From Actinomycetota bacterium (GTDB taxonomy: Bacteria > Actinomycetota > Acidimicrobiia > Acidimicrobiales > Ilumatobacteraceae): 34,250 nucleotides of DNA. The stretch's first letter is position 1. Every line of letters starts with the position of its first letter. The translations under genes were made by a program, and so were the position numbers. The notes under the pieces were generated by a model. The model saw only the letters and a list, made by a program, of their open reading frames with translations, was not told the DNA's origin and made no database searches. This document shows, in pieces, positions 1 through 7,820 of this stretch. The DNA is taken from assembly GCA_009726095.1 (NCBI GenBank), contig WLMZ01000027.1, positions 1 through 34,250 of the forward strand, in the 5' to 3' direction.

Positions 1-105
1 CCGAGATCGCCAGTGGCCGGGATGGTCGCCGGCCGGGATGGTCGCCGGCCGAGATCGTCAGTGGCCGGGTGGTGAGTGGCCGGGTTGGTCAGTGGCCGGG
101 ATAGT
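1..105. repeat. 16-bp tandem repeat running into the 3' end of ppa
   Basis: About six and a half degenerate units stand head to tail, each starting CCGGG or CCGAG and most ending in GTGG or GCCGG. Units start at 1, 17, 33, 49, 65, 80 and 96. All full units are 16 bp except the fifth, which is 15 bp; units 2 and 3 are identical. The last units overlap the ppa stop codon (89-91) and its last codons, so the array looks like repeated copying of the end of ppa. It continues past the left window edge, so its full length is unknown. Confidence 0.85.
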
Positions 106-592
106 TGGCGCGGGCGCGGTGGATCTCGGCCCAGGCGGCGTCACGTCCGGCGAGGCCGGCGGTGGATGACGACTTGCCGGGTTCGAGTGCCTTGTAGACC
201 TCGAAGAAGTGCTGGATCTCCGCAACGAGCTGTGGCGTCAGGTCGTCGATGTCTTGCACATCGGCCCAGCGGGGCTCACGCGGTGGGACGCACAGGATCT
301 TGGCGTCCTCGCCGGCTTCGTCGTGCATGAACAGCACGCCTACCGGCCGGGCCTCCACCCAGACGCCCGGATACACCGGGTCCTCCAGCAGCACCAGCGC
401 GTCGAGCGGATCGCCGTCGCCGCCCAGTGTGTCGGGGATGAACCCGTAGTCCGCTGGGTACGTGGTGGCGGTGAACAAGCGTCGGTCGAGAAAGATCCGG
501 CCCGAGTCATGATCGATCTCGTACTTGTTGCGGCTACCACGGGGGATCTCGATGACGACGTGGATGCAGCCGTCGCTTGGTTCCTTTGCCAT
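89..592 (-). CDS. ppa: Inorganic pyrophosphatase, family I
   Basis: This 167-residue soluble enzyme hydrolyses pyrophosphate to two phosphates in the cytoplasm and so pulls biosynthetic reactions forward. The family I signature DGDPLDAL is present, with the upstream motifs VVIEIPRGSRNKYE and YPADYGFIPDTL and the later ARPVGVLFMHDEAGEDAK, all in family order. The length is normal for bacterial enzymes. The start is the ATG giving MAKEPSDGCIHVVIEIP; a GTG six codons upstream with GGAGG before it is a possible alternative. The gene is divergent from the aminotransferase gene, with 114 nt between them. Its last codons (YPGH) and stop lie inside a tandem repeat. Confidence 0.97.
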   Translation of the reverse strand: MAKEPSDGCIHVVIEIPRGSRNKYEIDHDSGRIFLDRRLFTATTYPADYGFIPDTLGGDGDPLDALVLLEDPVYPGVWVEARPVGVLFMHDEAGEDAKILCVPPREPRWADVQDIDDLTPQLVAEIQHFFEVYKALEPGKSSSTAGLAGRDAAWAEIHRARANYPGH

Positions 593-706
593 GACGACAT
601 GGTGCCACACGGATGGCAAAACCTCCCTGCTGTCGCCGCCCCGTTTCGCCGAAGTGTTGAAACCAGCTGCGACGCGGCCGCTTCCACCAACTAACGTCGA
701 GGTCGT

Positions 707-1912
707 ATGGAATTTCGTCGCATCACCAATCTGCCCCCGTATGTCTTCACGATCATCAACAACTTGAAGATCGAGGCGCGGCGAGCAGGCGCCGACGTGA
801 TCGATCTGGGATTCGGCAACCCCGACATCCCGTCGCCCCAGATCGCTGTCGACAAGCTCATCGAGGCGGCTCAGCAGCCCAAGAACCACCGCTACTCGCT
901 CAGCCGTGGGCTGCCCAAGCTGCGCGAGGCGGTTGCTGCGTTGTATGAGCGCAAGTGGGGCGTGGTGCTGGACCCCGAGTTGGAAATCACCAACACCATT
1001 GGTTCCAAGGAGGGCTTCAGCCACCTGATGTGGGTGCTGCTCGACCGTGGCGACGCCGCCATCGTGCCCAGCCCGAGCTATCCCATCCATATCTACGGAC
1101 CGCTCTTCGCCGGCGCCGATCTGCGTCAGGTGCCCATGCGTCACCTCGCCGATCCCCGCGTGCAGGGTGATTTCACGGGCGACTTCTTCGACAGCCTCAC
1201 CACCGCCTACGACGTGGGGTGGCCCAAGCCGCGCGTGCTGGTGATCTCGTTCCCGCACAACCCCACGGGAGCTGTGGTCGACCTCGACTTCATGCAGAAG
1301 GTGGTCGATTTCTGTCGTGAGCGCGAGATGATCGTGGTGCATGACTTCGCCTATGCCGATGTCGGATTCGACGGCTACCAGCCACCATCGATCCTGCAGG
1401 CCGAAGGTGCCAAGGAGTGTGCCGTCGAGTTGTACAGCTTGACCAAGAGCTTCTCGATGGCCGGATGGCGTTGCGCATTCCTGGTTGGTAACAAAGAGGT
1501 CGTGCAGGCACTCGTGAAGCTGAAGAGCTACCTGGATTACGGCATGTTTCAGCCCGTGCAGATCGCTGCAACCGTCGTCATGAACGAGGCTCCCGACTAC
1601 CCAGAGGAAGTCTGTGAGATCTATCAGGGCCGCCGCGATGCATTGATCGACGGCCTGGGCCGCATTGGCTGGGACATCCCCAAGCCCAAGGGTTCGATGT
1701 TCGTGTGGGCGCCGATCCCCGAGCCGTATGCCGACCTGACGTCGGTGGAGTTCTGCTCGCTCGTCGTGCGCGACTGCGACGTGGCGTTGTCTCCCGGGCT
1801 CGGGTTCGGCCCCGGTGGCGAGGGCTTCGCCCGATTCGCGCTCATCGAGAACGAGCAGCGCATCCACCAGGGCATCCGCAACCTGAAAAAGGGCCTGCCG
1901 AAGCTGGGCTGA
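707..1912 (+). CDS. alaC: PLP-dependent aminotransferase, AlaC-like (probable alanine transaminase)
   Basis: This 401-residue class I/II (fold type I) aminotransferase resembles E. coli AlaC along its whole length. Shared features include the N-terminal LPPYVF, SRGLPKLR, the segment GSKEGFSHLM and the strand PSPSYPIHIYG. Cofactor residues are visible: Asn185 in HNPTG, Asp213 and Tyr216 in VHDFAYAD, the Schiff-base Lys247 in SLTKSFSMAGWR, and Arg255. The likely reaction is reversible transamination between alanine and 2-oxoglutarate. Related enzymes use other amino acids, so the substrate is an inference. GAGGTC lies just before the ATG and TAACGT lies 9 nt upstream. An ACT-domain gene follows. 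Confidence 0.9.
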   Translation: MEFRRITNLPPYVFTIINNLKIEARRAGADVIDLGFGNPDIPSPQIAVDKLIEAAQQPKNHRYSLSRGLPKLREAVAALYERKWGVVLDPELEITNTIGSKEGFSHLMWVLLDRGDAAIVPSPSYPIHIYGPLFAGADLRQVPMRHLADPRVQGDFTGDFFDSLTTAYDVGWPKPRVLVISFPHNPTGAVVDLDFMQKVVDFCREREMIVVHDFAYADVGFDGYQPPSILQAEGAKECAVELYSLTKSFSMAGWRCAFLVGNKEVVQALVKLKSYLDYGMFQPVQIAATVVMNEAPDYPEEVCEIYQGRRDALIDGLGRIGWDIPKPKGSMFVWAPIPEPYADLTSVEFCSLVVRDCDVALSPGLGFGPGGEGFARFALIENEQRIHQGIRNLKKGLPKLG

Positions 1913-1967
1913 GTCCGGGTTCACGCTGCCGTTACACAGTGGCCACACTCACGGCATGCCCCATGGC

Positions 1968-1982
1968 TACGTTGGCGCGGTG
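1968..1982 (+). promoter_or_regulatory. Leaderless -10 element TACGTT before GTG 1980
   Basis: TACGTT (1968-1973) stands exactly 6 nt before GTG 1980. The spacing puts the transcription start on or next to the start codon. The same TACGNT-N6-start layout occurs at three other genes in this window. No -35 match is evident. Confidence 0.55.
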
Positions 1983-2627
1983 AACTTCTTCGTGGTGCGG
2001 GTCTGGTTGCCCGATCGTCCCGGTGCACTCGGTCAGGTGGCGGGCCGTATCGGCGGCGTGCACGGCGACGTTCTGGGCATCGAGATCCTCGAACGGGGTG
2101 GGGGCAGCGCCGTGGACGAACTCGTCGTCAGCGTGCCCGACGATGTCACCCTGCAGGTGCTCGTGGCCGCGATCGCCCAGGTCGATGGCGTGGCGGTGGA
2201 AGACGTGCGACCCATCGACCCGAACCGGCCCGACCATGGCATGGCTGCGCTCGAATCGGCGGCGGTGCTGGCCGAGACCAGCGCCGACGAGCGCCTCGAA
2301 CGGTTCTGCGACCAACTCCGCGAGCTCGTCGACGGCACCTGGGCAGTTGCCATGGGCGCCGATCCCGGCGACGATACGGGCCTGATCACCCTCGTTGAGC
2401 GGGGGCTGCCGCCAGATACGGCGTGGCTCGCCGCGTTCTTGGAGGGCAGCCGACACCTGCCGGCAGGAACCCACGGCGAGTCATCGCCGGGCGATGTGGT
2501 GTGGGTGCACCTCGACGCCGCCGGTGTCTCCGTGGCCGCAGGGCGCAGTGACCGACCATTCCACGCCCGCGAGCGCCAGCAGGTGGCTCTGCTGGGACGT
2601 CTTGCCGATGCGTTGCTGCGTCGCTGA
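1980..2627 (+). CDS. ACT-domain protein
   Basis: This 215-residue protein opens with an amino-acid-binding ACT fold: an FFVVRVWLPDRPGALGQVAG strand-loop-helix, then a predicted second strand DVLGIEIL and the later strand AVDELVVSVP. The remaining ~120 residues have no motif I recognise and contain no membrane segment. ACT domains sense small ligands, often amino acids, so a sensory or regulatory role is likely; the ligand is unknown. An upstream in-frame ATG at 1956 would add eight residues. GTG 1980 is preferred because TACGTT lies 6 nt before it and the ACT fold starts there. The gene converges on glpK with 30 nt between stops. Confidence 0.75.
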   Translation: MNFFVVRVWLPDRPGALGQVAGRIGGVHGDVLGIEILERGGGSAVDELVVSVPDDVTLQVLVAAIAQVDGVAVEDVRPIDPNRPDHGMAALESAAVLAETSADERLERFCDQLRELVDGTWAVAMGADPGDDTGLITLVERGLPPDTAWLAAFLEGSRHLPAGTHGESSPGDVVWVHLDAAGVSVAAGRSDRPFHARERQQVALLGRLADALLRR

Positions 2628-2657
2628 TCGGGGCCCCGGGCGGGCTGGCTCGGGCGC

Positions 2658-4133
2658 CTACCCGCGGCTACGTTCGACGGCGCGCAGCCACTGCGAGTGC
2701 AGGGTGTTGGCCAGCGTGCGGTCGGCCTCTGGGGTGAACTCGGCGTCGAGGTGCCACTGGTCGGTGATGGCCTGCAACGACGGCCAGACACCCTCGGCGA
2801 GTCCGGCGAGGAATGCCGCGCCGAGGGCTGTCGTCTCCTGATCGGCGGGCCGGCGCACGGTGACCCCGAGCTGGTCTGCTTGCATCTGCAACAACATGTC
2901 CAACACCGAGGCCCCGCCATCGACTCGCAGATCGTGCAGCTGAGTGCCCGATGCAGCGGTCATCGCATCGACGGCATCGCGCACGAGATAGGCAATCGAC
3001 TCCACAACAGCTCGCGCGATCTGGGCCCGACCCGTGCCGCGGGTGATGCCAACGATGGTGCCGCGGGCGTAGGGATCCCACCAGGGACTCCCCAGCCCCG
3101 TGAAGGCCGGCACCACATAGACGCCGCCGGTGTCGTCAACACTGGCGGCGAGGGGGCCGATCTCGGCGCTGGAGGAGATGATCTGCAGTCCGTCGCGTAG
3201 CCACTGCACGGCGGCGCCGGTGACGAAGATGGCGCCTTCGAGCGCATAGGTGGTTGTGCCGTCGGCCAGGGTCCACGCAACCGTGGTGAGCATGCCCTCG
3301 GTGGGCGGCGGGCAGTTGGTCCCCACGTTGAGCAACACGAAGCTGCCCGTGCCATAGGTGTTCTTGGCCATACCCGGCAGGAAGCACGCTTGGCCGAACA
3401 GGGCGCTCTGCTGATCTCCGGCGATGCCCGACACCGGGATACCTGCGGTGATGCCGCTGGTGGCGTGGGTGACCCCGAAACGGCCGCTGGAAGGCAGCAC
3501 CACGGGTAGGGCATGCATGGGGACGTGGAGGAGATCGCAGAGTTCGGGATCCCAGGCGAGGGTGCGAATGTCGAACAGCATGGTGCGGCTGGCGTTGGAT
3601 GGGTCGGTGGCGTGCACCTGTCCACCGGTGAGCTTCCACAGCAACCAGGAATCGACCGTGCCCAGGGCCAGGTCGTCGTTGTCCTGGACGCCGCCCTCGT
3701 GGAGCAACCACTCGAATTTGGTGCCACTGAAATACGGGTCGAGCACCAGCCCGGTGCGTTCGCGCACCATCGGCAATGCGCCCTGTTCGTTCAGTTCGTC
3801 GCATCGGGGCGCCGTGCGACGGTCCTGCCACACGATGGCCCGGTGCAGCGGGCGGCCCGTGCTGCGGCTCCAGGCCACCGCGGTTTCGCGCTGGTTGGTG
3901 ATGCCGATGGCGCTCGGGGGCTGGGGGAGTCGTGCCAACACATCGGTAAGGGTTGCCTGTGCCGCCTGCCAGATCTCGTCGGCATCGTGTTCGACCCAAC
4001 CGGGCTGGGGGAAGTACTGCGGGAACTCGCGATACGACGAAATCGGCGGTCGGCCATCGAGGAACACGGCGCGGGTGCGTACGCCGGTGGTACCAGCGTC
4101 GAGCGCCAGGACACAGGAGTCGTCGACGCTCAT
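2658..4133 (-). CDS. glpK: Glycerol kinase
   Basis: This 491-residue FGGY-family kinase phosphorylates glycerol to sn-glycerol 3-phosphate with ATP. The family motifs run in order: LALDAGTTGVR (N-terminal phosphate loop), TNQRET, WQDRRT, SGIAGDQQSALFGQ with the catalytic Asp, KNTYGTGSF, and the C-terminal GLGSPWWDPYARG and DGGAS. The E. coli fructose-1,6-bisphosphate loop (GGKGGTR) aligns with TSGITAG, so its key Arg is absent and that allosteric inhibition is probably lost. No glpF or glpD is adjacent. The start ATG overlaps the stop of the upstream small membrane protein gene (ATGA), so the two are probably translationally coupled. Confidence 0.95.
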   Translation of the reverse strand: MSVDDSCVLALDAGTTGVRTRAVFLDGRPPISSYREFPQYFPQPGWVEHDADEIWQAAQATLTDVLARLPQPPSAIGITNQRETAVAWSRSTGRPLHRAIVWQDRRTAPRCDELNEQGALPMVRERTGLVLDPYFSGTKFEWLLHEGGVQDNDDLALGTVDSWLLWKLTGGQVHATDPSNASRTMLFDIRTLAWDPELCDLLHVPMHALPVVLPSSGRFGVTHATSGITAGIPVSGIAGDQQSALFGQACFLPGMAKNTYGTGSFVLLNVGTNCPPPTEGMLTTVAWTLADGTTTYALEGAIFVTGAAVQWLRDGLQIISSSAEIGPLAASVDDTGGVYVVPAFTGLGSPWWDPYARGTIVGITRGTGRAQIARAVVESIAYLVRDAVDAMTAASGTQLHDLRVDGGASVLDMLLQMQADQLGVTVRRPADQETTALGAAFLAGLAEGVWPSLQAITDQWHLDAEFTPEADRTLANTLHSQWLRAVERSRG

Positions 4134-4501
4134 CGGCGTTTGGGCTTGGTGCCCTTGCGTTGTTGCGACGGACCCGTGGAGGTGCGCTTGGTGGGTGCGG
4201 GTCGGGGCCGACTCCCGACGGCACCGGAGGTATCGGACGTCTTCGCCGATGAGCGTGTGGCGGCGGCGTTCTCGCGTTCGACGCGTAGGTCCTTGAAGGT
4301 CTTGCGCGAGTACCCGAACTTGGCCAGCACGGCGCCGAACAACAGATACATCGGTCCGCTGACGAACAGTCCAGCGAAGAGCGACACGGTGAGCTTGTCG
4401 CGGAAGATGATGACGAACGCAACGCTCGCAATTGCGACGTAGATCAGCCATTCACGGATCAGTCGGCGCCACGGCACCGGTCGAGAGGATTCCCACGCCA
4501 T
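4130..4501 (-). CDS. Small membrane protein with basic tail, unknown function
   Basis: This 123-residue protein has two predicted membrane helices (about residues 19-34, WLIYVAIASVAFVIIF, and 41-60, SLFAGLFVSGPMYLLFGAVL). A ~60-residue polar tail follows, rich in Ser, Thr, Pro, Arg and Lys and ending KGTKPKRR. I recognise no catalytic motif. AGGA lies 7 nt before the ATG and is a plausible ribosome binding site. The gene is divergent from pfkA with 59 nt between starts, and its stop overlaps the glpK start by 4 nt. A link to glycerol metabolism is only an inference from that overlap. Confidence 0.75.
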   Translation of the reverse strand: MAWESSRPVPWRRLIREWLIYVAIASVAFVIIFRDKLTVSLFAGLFVSGPMYLLFGAVLAKFGYSRKTFKDLRVERENAAATRSSAKTSDTSGAVGSRPRPAPTKRTSTGPSQQRKGTKPKRR

Positions 4502-4546
4502 GCAGAGTTCCTACCATGCCGGTGCCTCGTCGTGCACGTTCTCGCC

Positions 4547-4563
4547 TATTGTCAGTGATCATG
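4547..4563 (+). promoter_or_regulatory. Possible leaderless -10 element TATTGT before pfkA
   Basis: TATTGT (4547-4552) lies 8 nt before the ATG at 4561. The spacing would start transcription at or within a base or two of the start codon. No Shine-Dalgarno sequence is visible before this ATG, which fits a leaderless message. Confidence 0.45.
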
Positions 4564-5595
4564 CGAGTAGGTCTGCTCACCGGCGGCGGCGACTGCCCCG
4601 GGCTGAATGCTGTCATTCGAGCGGTGGTCCGCAAGGGCGAGATGGAGTACGGCGACGAGGTGATCGGTTTTCTCGATGCCTGGGACGGCGTGATGGACCG
4701 CCGCACGATGTCGCTCGATGTGCACTCCATGCGCGGCATGCTGCCCAAAGGTGGCACGTTGCTCGGCACGCGTCGGGGCAGCCCGTACGAGCGCGACGGC
4801 GGCTTGGAGACCGTGGTCAAGACCTTCGACGACATGGGTCTCGACGCGCTCATCGTGGTCGGTGGCAATGGCTCGTTGACCGTGGCCCACAACTTGCACC
4901 ACGACCTCGGCCTGCCCATCGTCGGAGTACCCAAGACCATCGACAATGATGTGGTCGGCACCGACATCACGTTCGGCTTCAACACCGCCGTGCAGACCGC
5001 CACCGACGCGATCGACCGCCTGCACACCACCGCCGAGAGCCACGACCGGGTGATGTTGGTCGAGGTCATGGGCCGCGACTCGGGCTGGATCGCAACGCAC
5101 GCCGGCATTGCCGGGGGCGCAACCGTGATCCTGATCCCCGAGCAGCCGTTCGATATCGACGAGGTCTGCACCATCCTGCGGGCGCGGCACCAGCGCGGGC
5201 GGTATGCCTCGATCGTGGTGGTGGCCGAGGGGGCCGAACCAGCAGCTGGGACCATGCCATCGCAGGAGAAGGTCTACGACCTGGTCGGGCGGGTCCGTCG
5301 ACGCGGGGTTGCCGACCGTCTGGCCCCCGAGATCGAGCAACGCACGGGCTTCGAGACGCGGGTGGTGCTGCTGGGTCACATCCAACGCGGCGGTACACCC
5401 TCGGCCTATGACCGGGTGCTGGCCACCCGGTTCGGACTCGGCGCCATCGACGCCGTCCACGCCGGGGCATGGGGACACATGACCGCCATGCGCGCCGACG
5501 AGGTCGTGCTGGTGCCGATGAGCGAAGCTGCGGGCAAGACCCGCCCGGTCGATCTCGCGCTCTATCAGAACGTGGCGTCGGTCTTCTTCGGCTAG
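4561..5595 (+). CDS. pfkA: 6-phosphofructokinase
   Basis: This 344-residue enzyme phosphorylates fructose 6-phosphate to fructose 1,6-bisphosphate. It has the N-terminal GGGDCPGLNAVIR, the GGNGS nucleotide loop (101-105), PKTIDND with catalytic Asp128, VEVMGRDSGWIA, and GHIQRGGTPSAYDR. Gly104 in the loop is the residue typical of ATP-using enzymes, while Lys125 is the Lys found in pyrophosphate-using and mixed group III actinobacterial enzymes. The loop Asp of E. coli PfkA (Asp103) is Asn103 here. ATP is the likelier donor but this is an inference. The start gives MRVGLLTGGGD, with TATTGT 8 nt upstream. A tandem repeat starts directly after the stop. Confidence 0.93.
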   Translation: MRVGLLTGGGDCPGLNAVIRAVVRKGEMEYGDEVIGFLDAWDGVMDRRTMSLDVHSMRGMLPKGGTLLGTRRGSPYERDGGLETVVKTFDDMGLDALIVVGGNGSLTVAHNLHHDLGLPIVGVPKTIDNDVVGTDITFGFNTAVQTATDAIDRLHTTAESHDRVMLVEVMGRDSGWIATHAGIAGGATVILIPEQPFDIDEVCTILRARHQRGRYASIVVVAEGAEPAAGTMPSQEKVYDLVGRVRRRGVADRLAPEIEQRTGFETRVVLLGHIQRGGTPSAYDRVLATRFGLGAIDAVHAGAWGHMTAMRADEVVLVPMSEAAGKTRPVDLALYQNVASVFFG

Positions 5596-5701
5596 GGCAC
5601 CGTAGTTTGGGGCACCGCGCTCTGGGACAGCGCTGGTTTGGGGCACCGCTGGTTTGGGACTCCGTGCTTTGGGACTCCGTGCTTTGGGACAGTGCAGCGG
5701 G
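5595..5701. repeat. 15-16-bp tandem repeat filling the pfkA 3' gap
   Basis: Six units and a partial seventh follow the pfkA stop codon. They start at 5595, 5611, 5626, 5642, 5658, 5673 and 5688. Most follow the scheme G-G/A-C-A/T-C-C-G...(T)TTTGG. Units 5 and 6 (GACTCCGTGCTTTGG) are identical, which points to recent duplication. The array fills most of the gap between the converging pfkA and GerMN-lipoprotein genes. I see no intrinsic terminator here. Confidence 0.88.
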
Positions 5702-5724
5702 TCGCCTTCAGGCGCAGCGTCGGC

Positions 5725-6348
5725 TCAGGCAGCGGGCGACGGCAGGGCAGGGAAGTCGGGCTGTGTGGTCTCGATGAAACCGGGGTAGTCGTACACGGTG
5801 AGCGGGATGCTGCGTAGTGATCCATCGCCCCCGGGCCATTGTCGGGCAACGCCGTCGACAAGGATCTGGACCCGTTGGACGTTGCGTACCTCCGCTGCAG
5901 TGAACACGATCTGAGCGACTGCGTCGATGAGCGCGTTGCTGGACAACGACAGGATCGGGTCGGTGACATCGACGATCAGCGTGCCGTTGGTCTGCAGGGT
6001 GGCGGAGAGCAGCTGCAAGGTTTCGGGCAGCGCGGTGCGCAGGCGGGCGGTTGTCTCGGTCAGGCTCAGGGCGCCGAACAACGAGGTGAGGCGCGCCGGG
6101 GCAGACGCGCCCACATCGCGTTGGGCGGCGCGCAGACGACGGGGTTCGGTGGCCGTCTCCGGTGCCAGCAGGAAAATGCGATCGGTACCGGCGGCGCTGC
6201 CGGGCGTGGGGGTTGCTGCCCCGAGGAAGGGGGACCGGTCGACCTCGGGAACGTCCCGTGGCACGGTGTCGCTGGCGACACCACAGGCGGCCATGAGCAC
6301 GGCGGCGGCGGCGGCGGCGACGATGATCAGGTGCCGGCGAGGGATCAT
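5725..6348 (-). CDS. GerMN-domain lipoprotein (short LpqB-like)
   Basis: This 207-residue protein has an N-terminal lipoprotein signal: a basic start MIPRRH, a hydrophobic stretch and the lipobox LMAAC with Cys22. It is therefore expected on the outer face of the membrane. The rest matches a GerMN-type domain: TLIVDVTDPILS, a helix through ALIDAVAQIVFTAAEV, then RVQILVDGVARQWP and a final IPLTVYDYPGF strand. Its start overlaps the stop of the histidine kinase gene (ATGA). Actinobacterial LpqB follows mtrB in the same way but also carries a C-terminal beta-propeller, which this protein lacks. It probably tunes the kinase or acts in envelope homeostasis; that role is inferred. Confidence 0.82.
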   Translation of the reverse strand: MIPRRHLIIVAAAAAAVLMAACGVASDTVPRDVPEVDRSPFLGAATPTPGSAAGTDRIFLLAPETATEPRRLRAAQRDVGASAPARLTSLFGALSLTETTARLRTALPETLQLLSATLQTNGTLIVDVTDPILSLSSNALIDAVAQIVFTAAEVRNVQRVQILVDGVARQWPGGDGSLRSIPLTVYDYPGFIETTQPDFPALPSPAA

Positions 6349-7820
6349 GGTCGCACCTCCTCGGCCGGGAGTTCGATGACGAAGCGGGCCCCGGGTTCGC
6401 CGTCGAGGCGATCCTCGACCCACACGTTGCCGCCGTGCAGCCGAACATGCTCGTCGACCAGAGCCAGACCGAGACCGGCGCCGTCGCTGGAGCTGCGGCG
6501 GCCGGCAACGGCTCCGCGGGCGAATCGCTCGAAGATCAGGTGGCGCTCGTCGAGGGGCACGCCGGACCCATGGTCCTCGACGGCGATCCAGACATGGCCG
6601 ATCGGTTCGCCCTCGTTCTCGGCTTCGGACACGATCGCCTCGGGCTCGCCGCCACCGTGCAGTCGGGCGTTGTCGATGAGGTTGGCGACCACGCGGGCAA
6701 GACGCCGACGGTCGACGTGCATCACCAGGCGCTCGGCCCGTTCTGTGACCGTGAGCGGTGTCTGGGGCAGGCTGCTGACGCCGATGGCCTGGCGTACGAA
6801 CTCGGCAACGGGCAGGTCCTCGAGGTGCAGGCGGATCGCGCCGGCGTCGAAACGCGAGATTTCCAACAGGTCCTCGACCAGCCCCTGAAAGCGGATCACG
6901 TCGCCCACCAGTAAGTCGAGCGCTGCCTGCGCGCGCTCGGGCATCTCGTCGCGTCGGGCCTGCATCACCTCGACGGATGCCGCAAGGGTCATCAGCGGCG
7001 AACGCAGTTCGTGGCTCACGTCGCTCGCGAACCGGGCATCGCGTTCGACGCGTTGCTGCAGGGCCGAGGCCATGTCGTTGAATGAGTCGGCGAGGAGCTT
7101 CAGGTCGTGGTCGTCGGTGGTCTCGAGGCGGGTGTCCAATCGGCCGCCGGCGATGGCCTTTGCAGCCTGGGCGGCGTCACCCAGGGGCTTGACGACGCGC
7201 CGTGATGCAACGGTACCGAGTACCACCCCGAACAGGGTGGTGATGAACCCGGCGAACATCAGCGACAGAGCCACGCTGCGCAGCGTGGAGTTGATCTCGG
7301 AGAGGCTGGAGAACTCGAAGTAGGCGGCTCCGACCTCGGGGATGGGAATGCCGATGATCATCACGGCTTCGCCGTCCAGCGTCACGATCATGCGCGCGGG
7401 TACGCCGTCGATCAGCACGCGATCTTTCAGTAGTGCTGGCACCGCCTCGGGCCCGAAGCGGGCCGAGCCAGCGGTCCAGTCATCGTGATAGTTCAACAGT
7501 GGGAAGCCGATGCCGAGGCGGGACAACGTGTCGATGACCGGCTGGGCAGATGCCGGCGACGACCTCAGGTCATTCAGGGCGACGCCAGCATCGCGGTATG
7601 CCTGCTCGACGTTCGAACGATCGCGCTGGTTGACCAGAGTGCTCTTGGCGAAACTGAAGGTGATCGCTGCCAAGAAGATGGACAGCACCAAAAAGCCCAT
7701 CGTGAAGATGAGCAGGATGCGTGTCCGCAGGCCAACCCGTTGCGGCCTGAGTTGGGCCAGCGTGCGGCTCGCCCGCGTCCAGAGCCGAACCGGTTCGGGG
7801 GCGTCGATCGCTTCGGTCAC
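6345..7820 (-). CDS. mtrB: Sensor histidine kinase, MtrB-like
   Basis: This 491-residue membrane kinase has a first helix at about 35-57, an extracytoplasmic region at about 58-180, a second helix at about 183-203 and a HAMP linker starting at SRRVVKPLGDAA. The DHp motif FASDVSHELRSPL carries the phospho-accepting His270. The ATPase domain has the N box NLIDNARLHG, the G1 box EDHGSGVP, the F box FERFARG and the G2 box GAGLGLAL. It starts with GTG, overlapping the response regulator stop (GTGA), and its stop overlaps the lipoprotein start. Order and architecture match actinobacterial mtrA-mtrB-lpqB, which governs cell-wall and division genes. The signal is not evident. Confidence 0.9.
   Translation of the reverse strand: MTEAIDAPEPVRLWTRASRTLAQLRPQRVGLRTRILLIFTMGFLVLSIFLAAITFSFAKSTLVNQRDRSNVEQAYRDAGVALNDLRSSPASAQPVIDTLSRLGIGFPLLNYHDDWTAGSARFGPEAVPALLKDRVLIDGVPARMIVTLDGEAVMIIGIPIPEVGAAYFEFSSLSEINSTLRSVALSLMFAGFITTLFGVVLGTVASRRVVKPLGDAAQAAKAIAGGRLDTRLETTDDHDLKLLADSFNDMASALQQRVERDARFASDVSHELRSPLMTLAASVEVMQARRDEMPERAQAALDLLVGDVIRFQGLVEDLLEISRFDAGAIRLHLEDLPVAEFVRQAIGVSSLPQTPLTVTERAERLVMHVDRRRLARVVANLIDNARLHGGGEPEAIVSEAENEGEPIGHVWIAVEDHGSGVPLDERHLIFERFARGAVAGRRSSSDGAGLGLALVDEHVRLHGGNVWVEDRLDGEPGARFVIELPAEEVRP

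Noticed and set aside
1-105. CRISPR array at the left edge or after pfkA
   Set aside because: Units follow each other directly with no spacers and the repeats are only 15-16 bp, so these are simple tandem repeats.
657-662. TTGAAA as a -35 hexamer for the aminotransferase gene
   Set aside because: No acceptable -10 sequence lies 16-18 nt downstream.
593-1948. Long open frame continuing upstream of ppa on the minus strand, opposite the aminotransferase gene
   Set aside because: Only the last 167 codons match a known family (pyrophosphatase). The rest is the complement of a clear aminotransferase and is a high-GC shadow.
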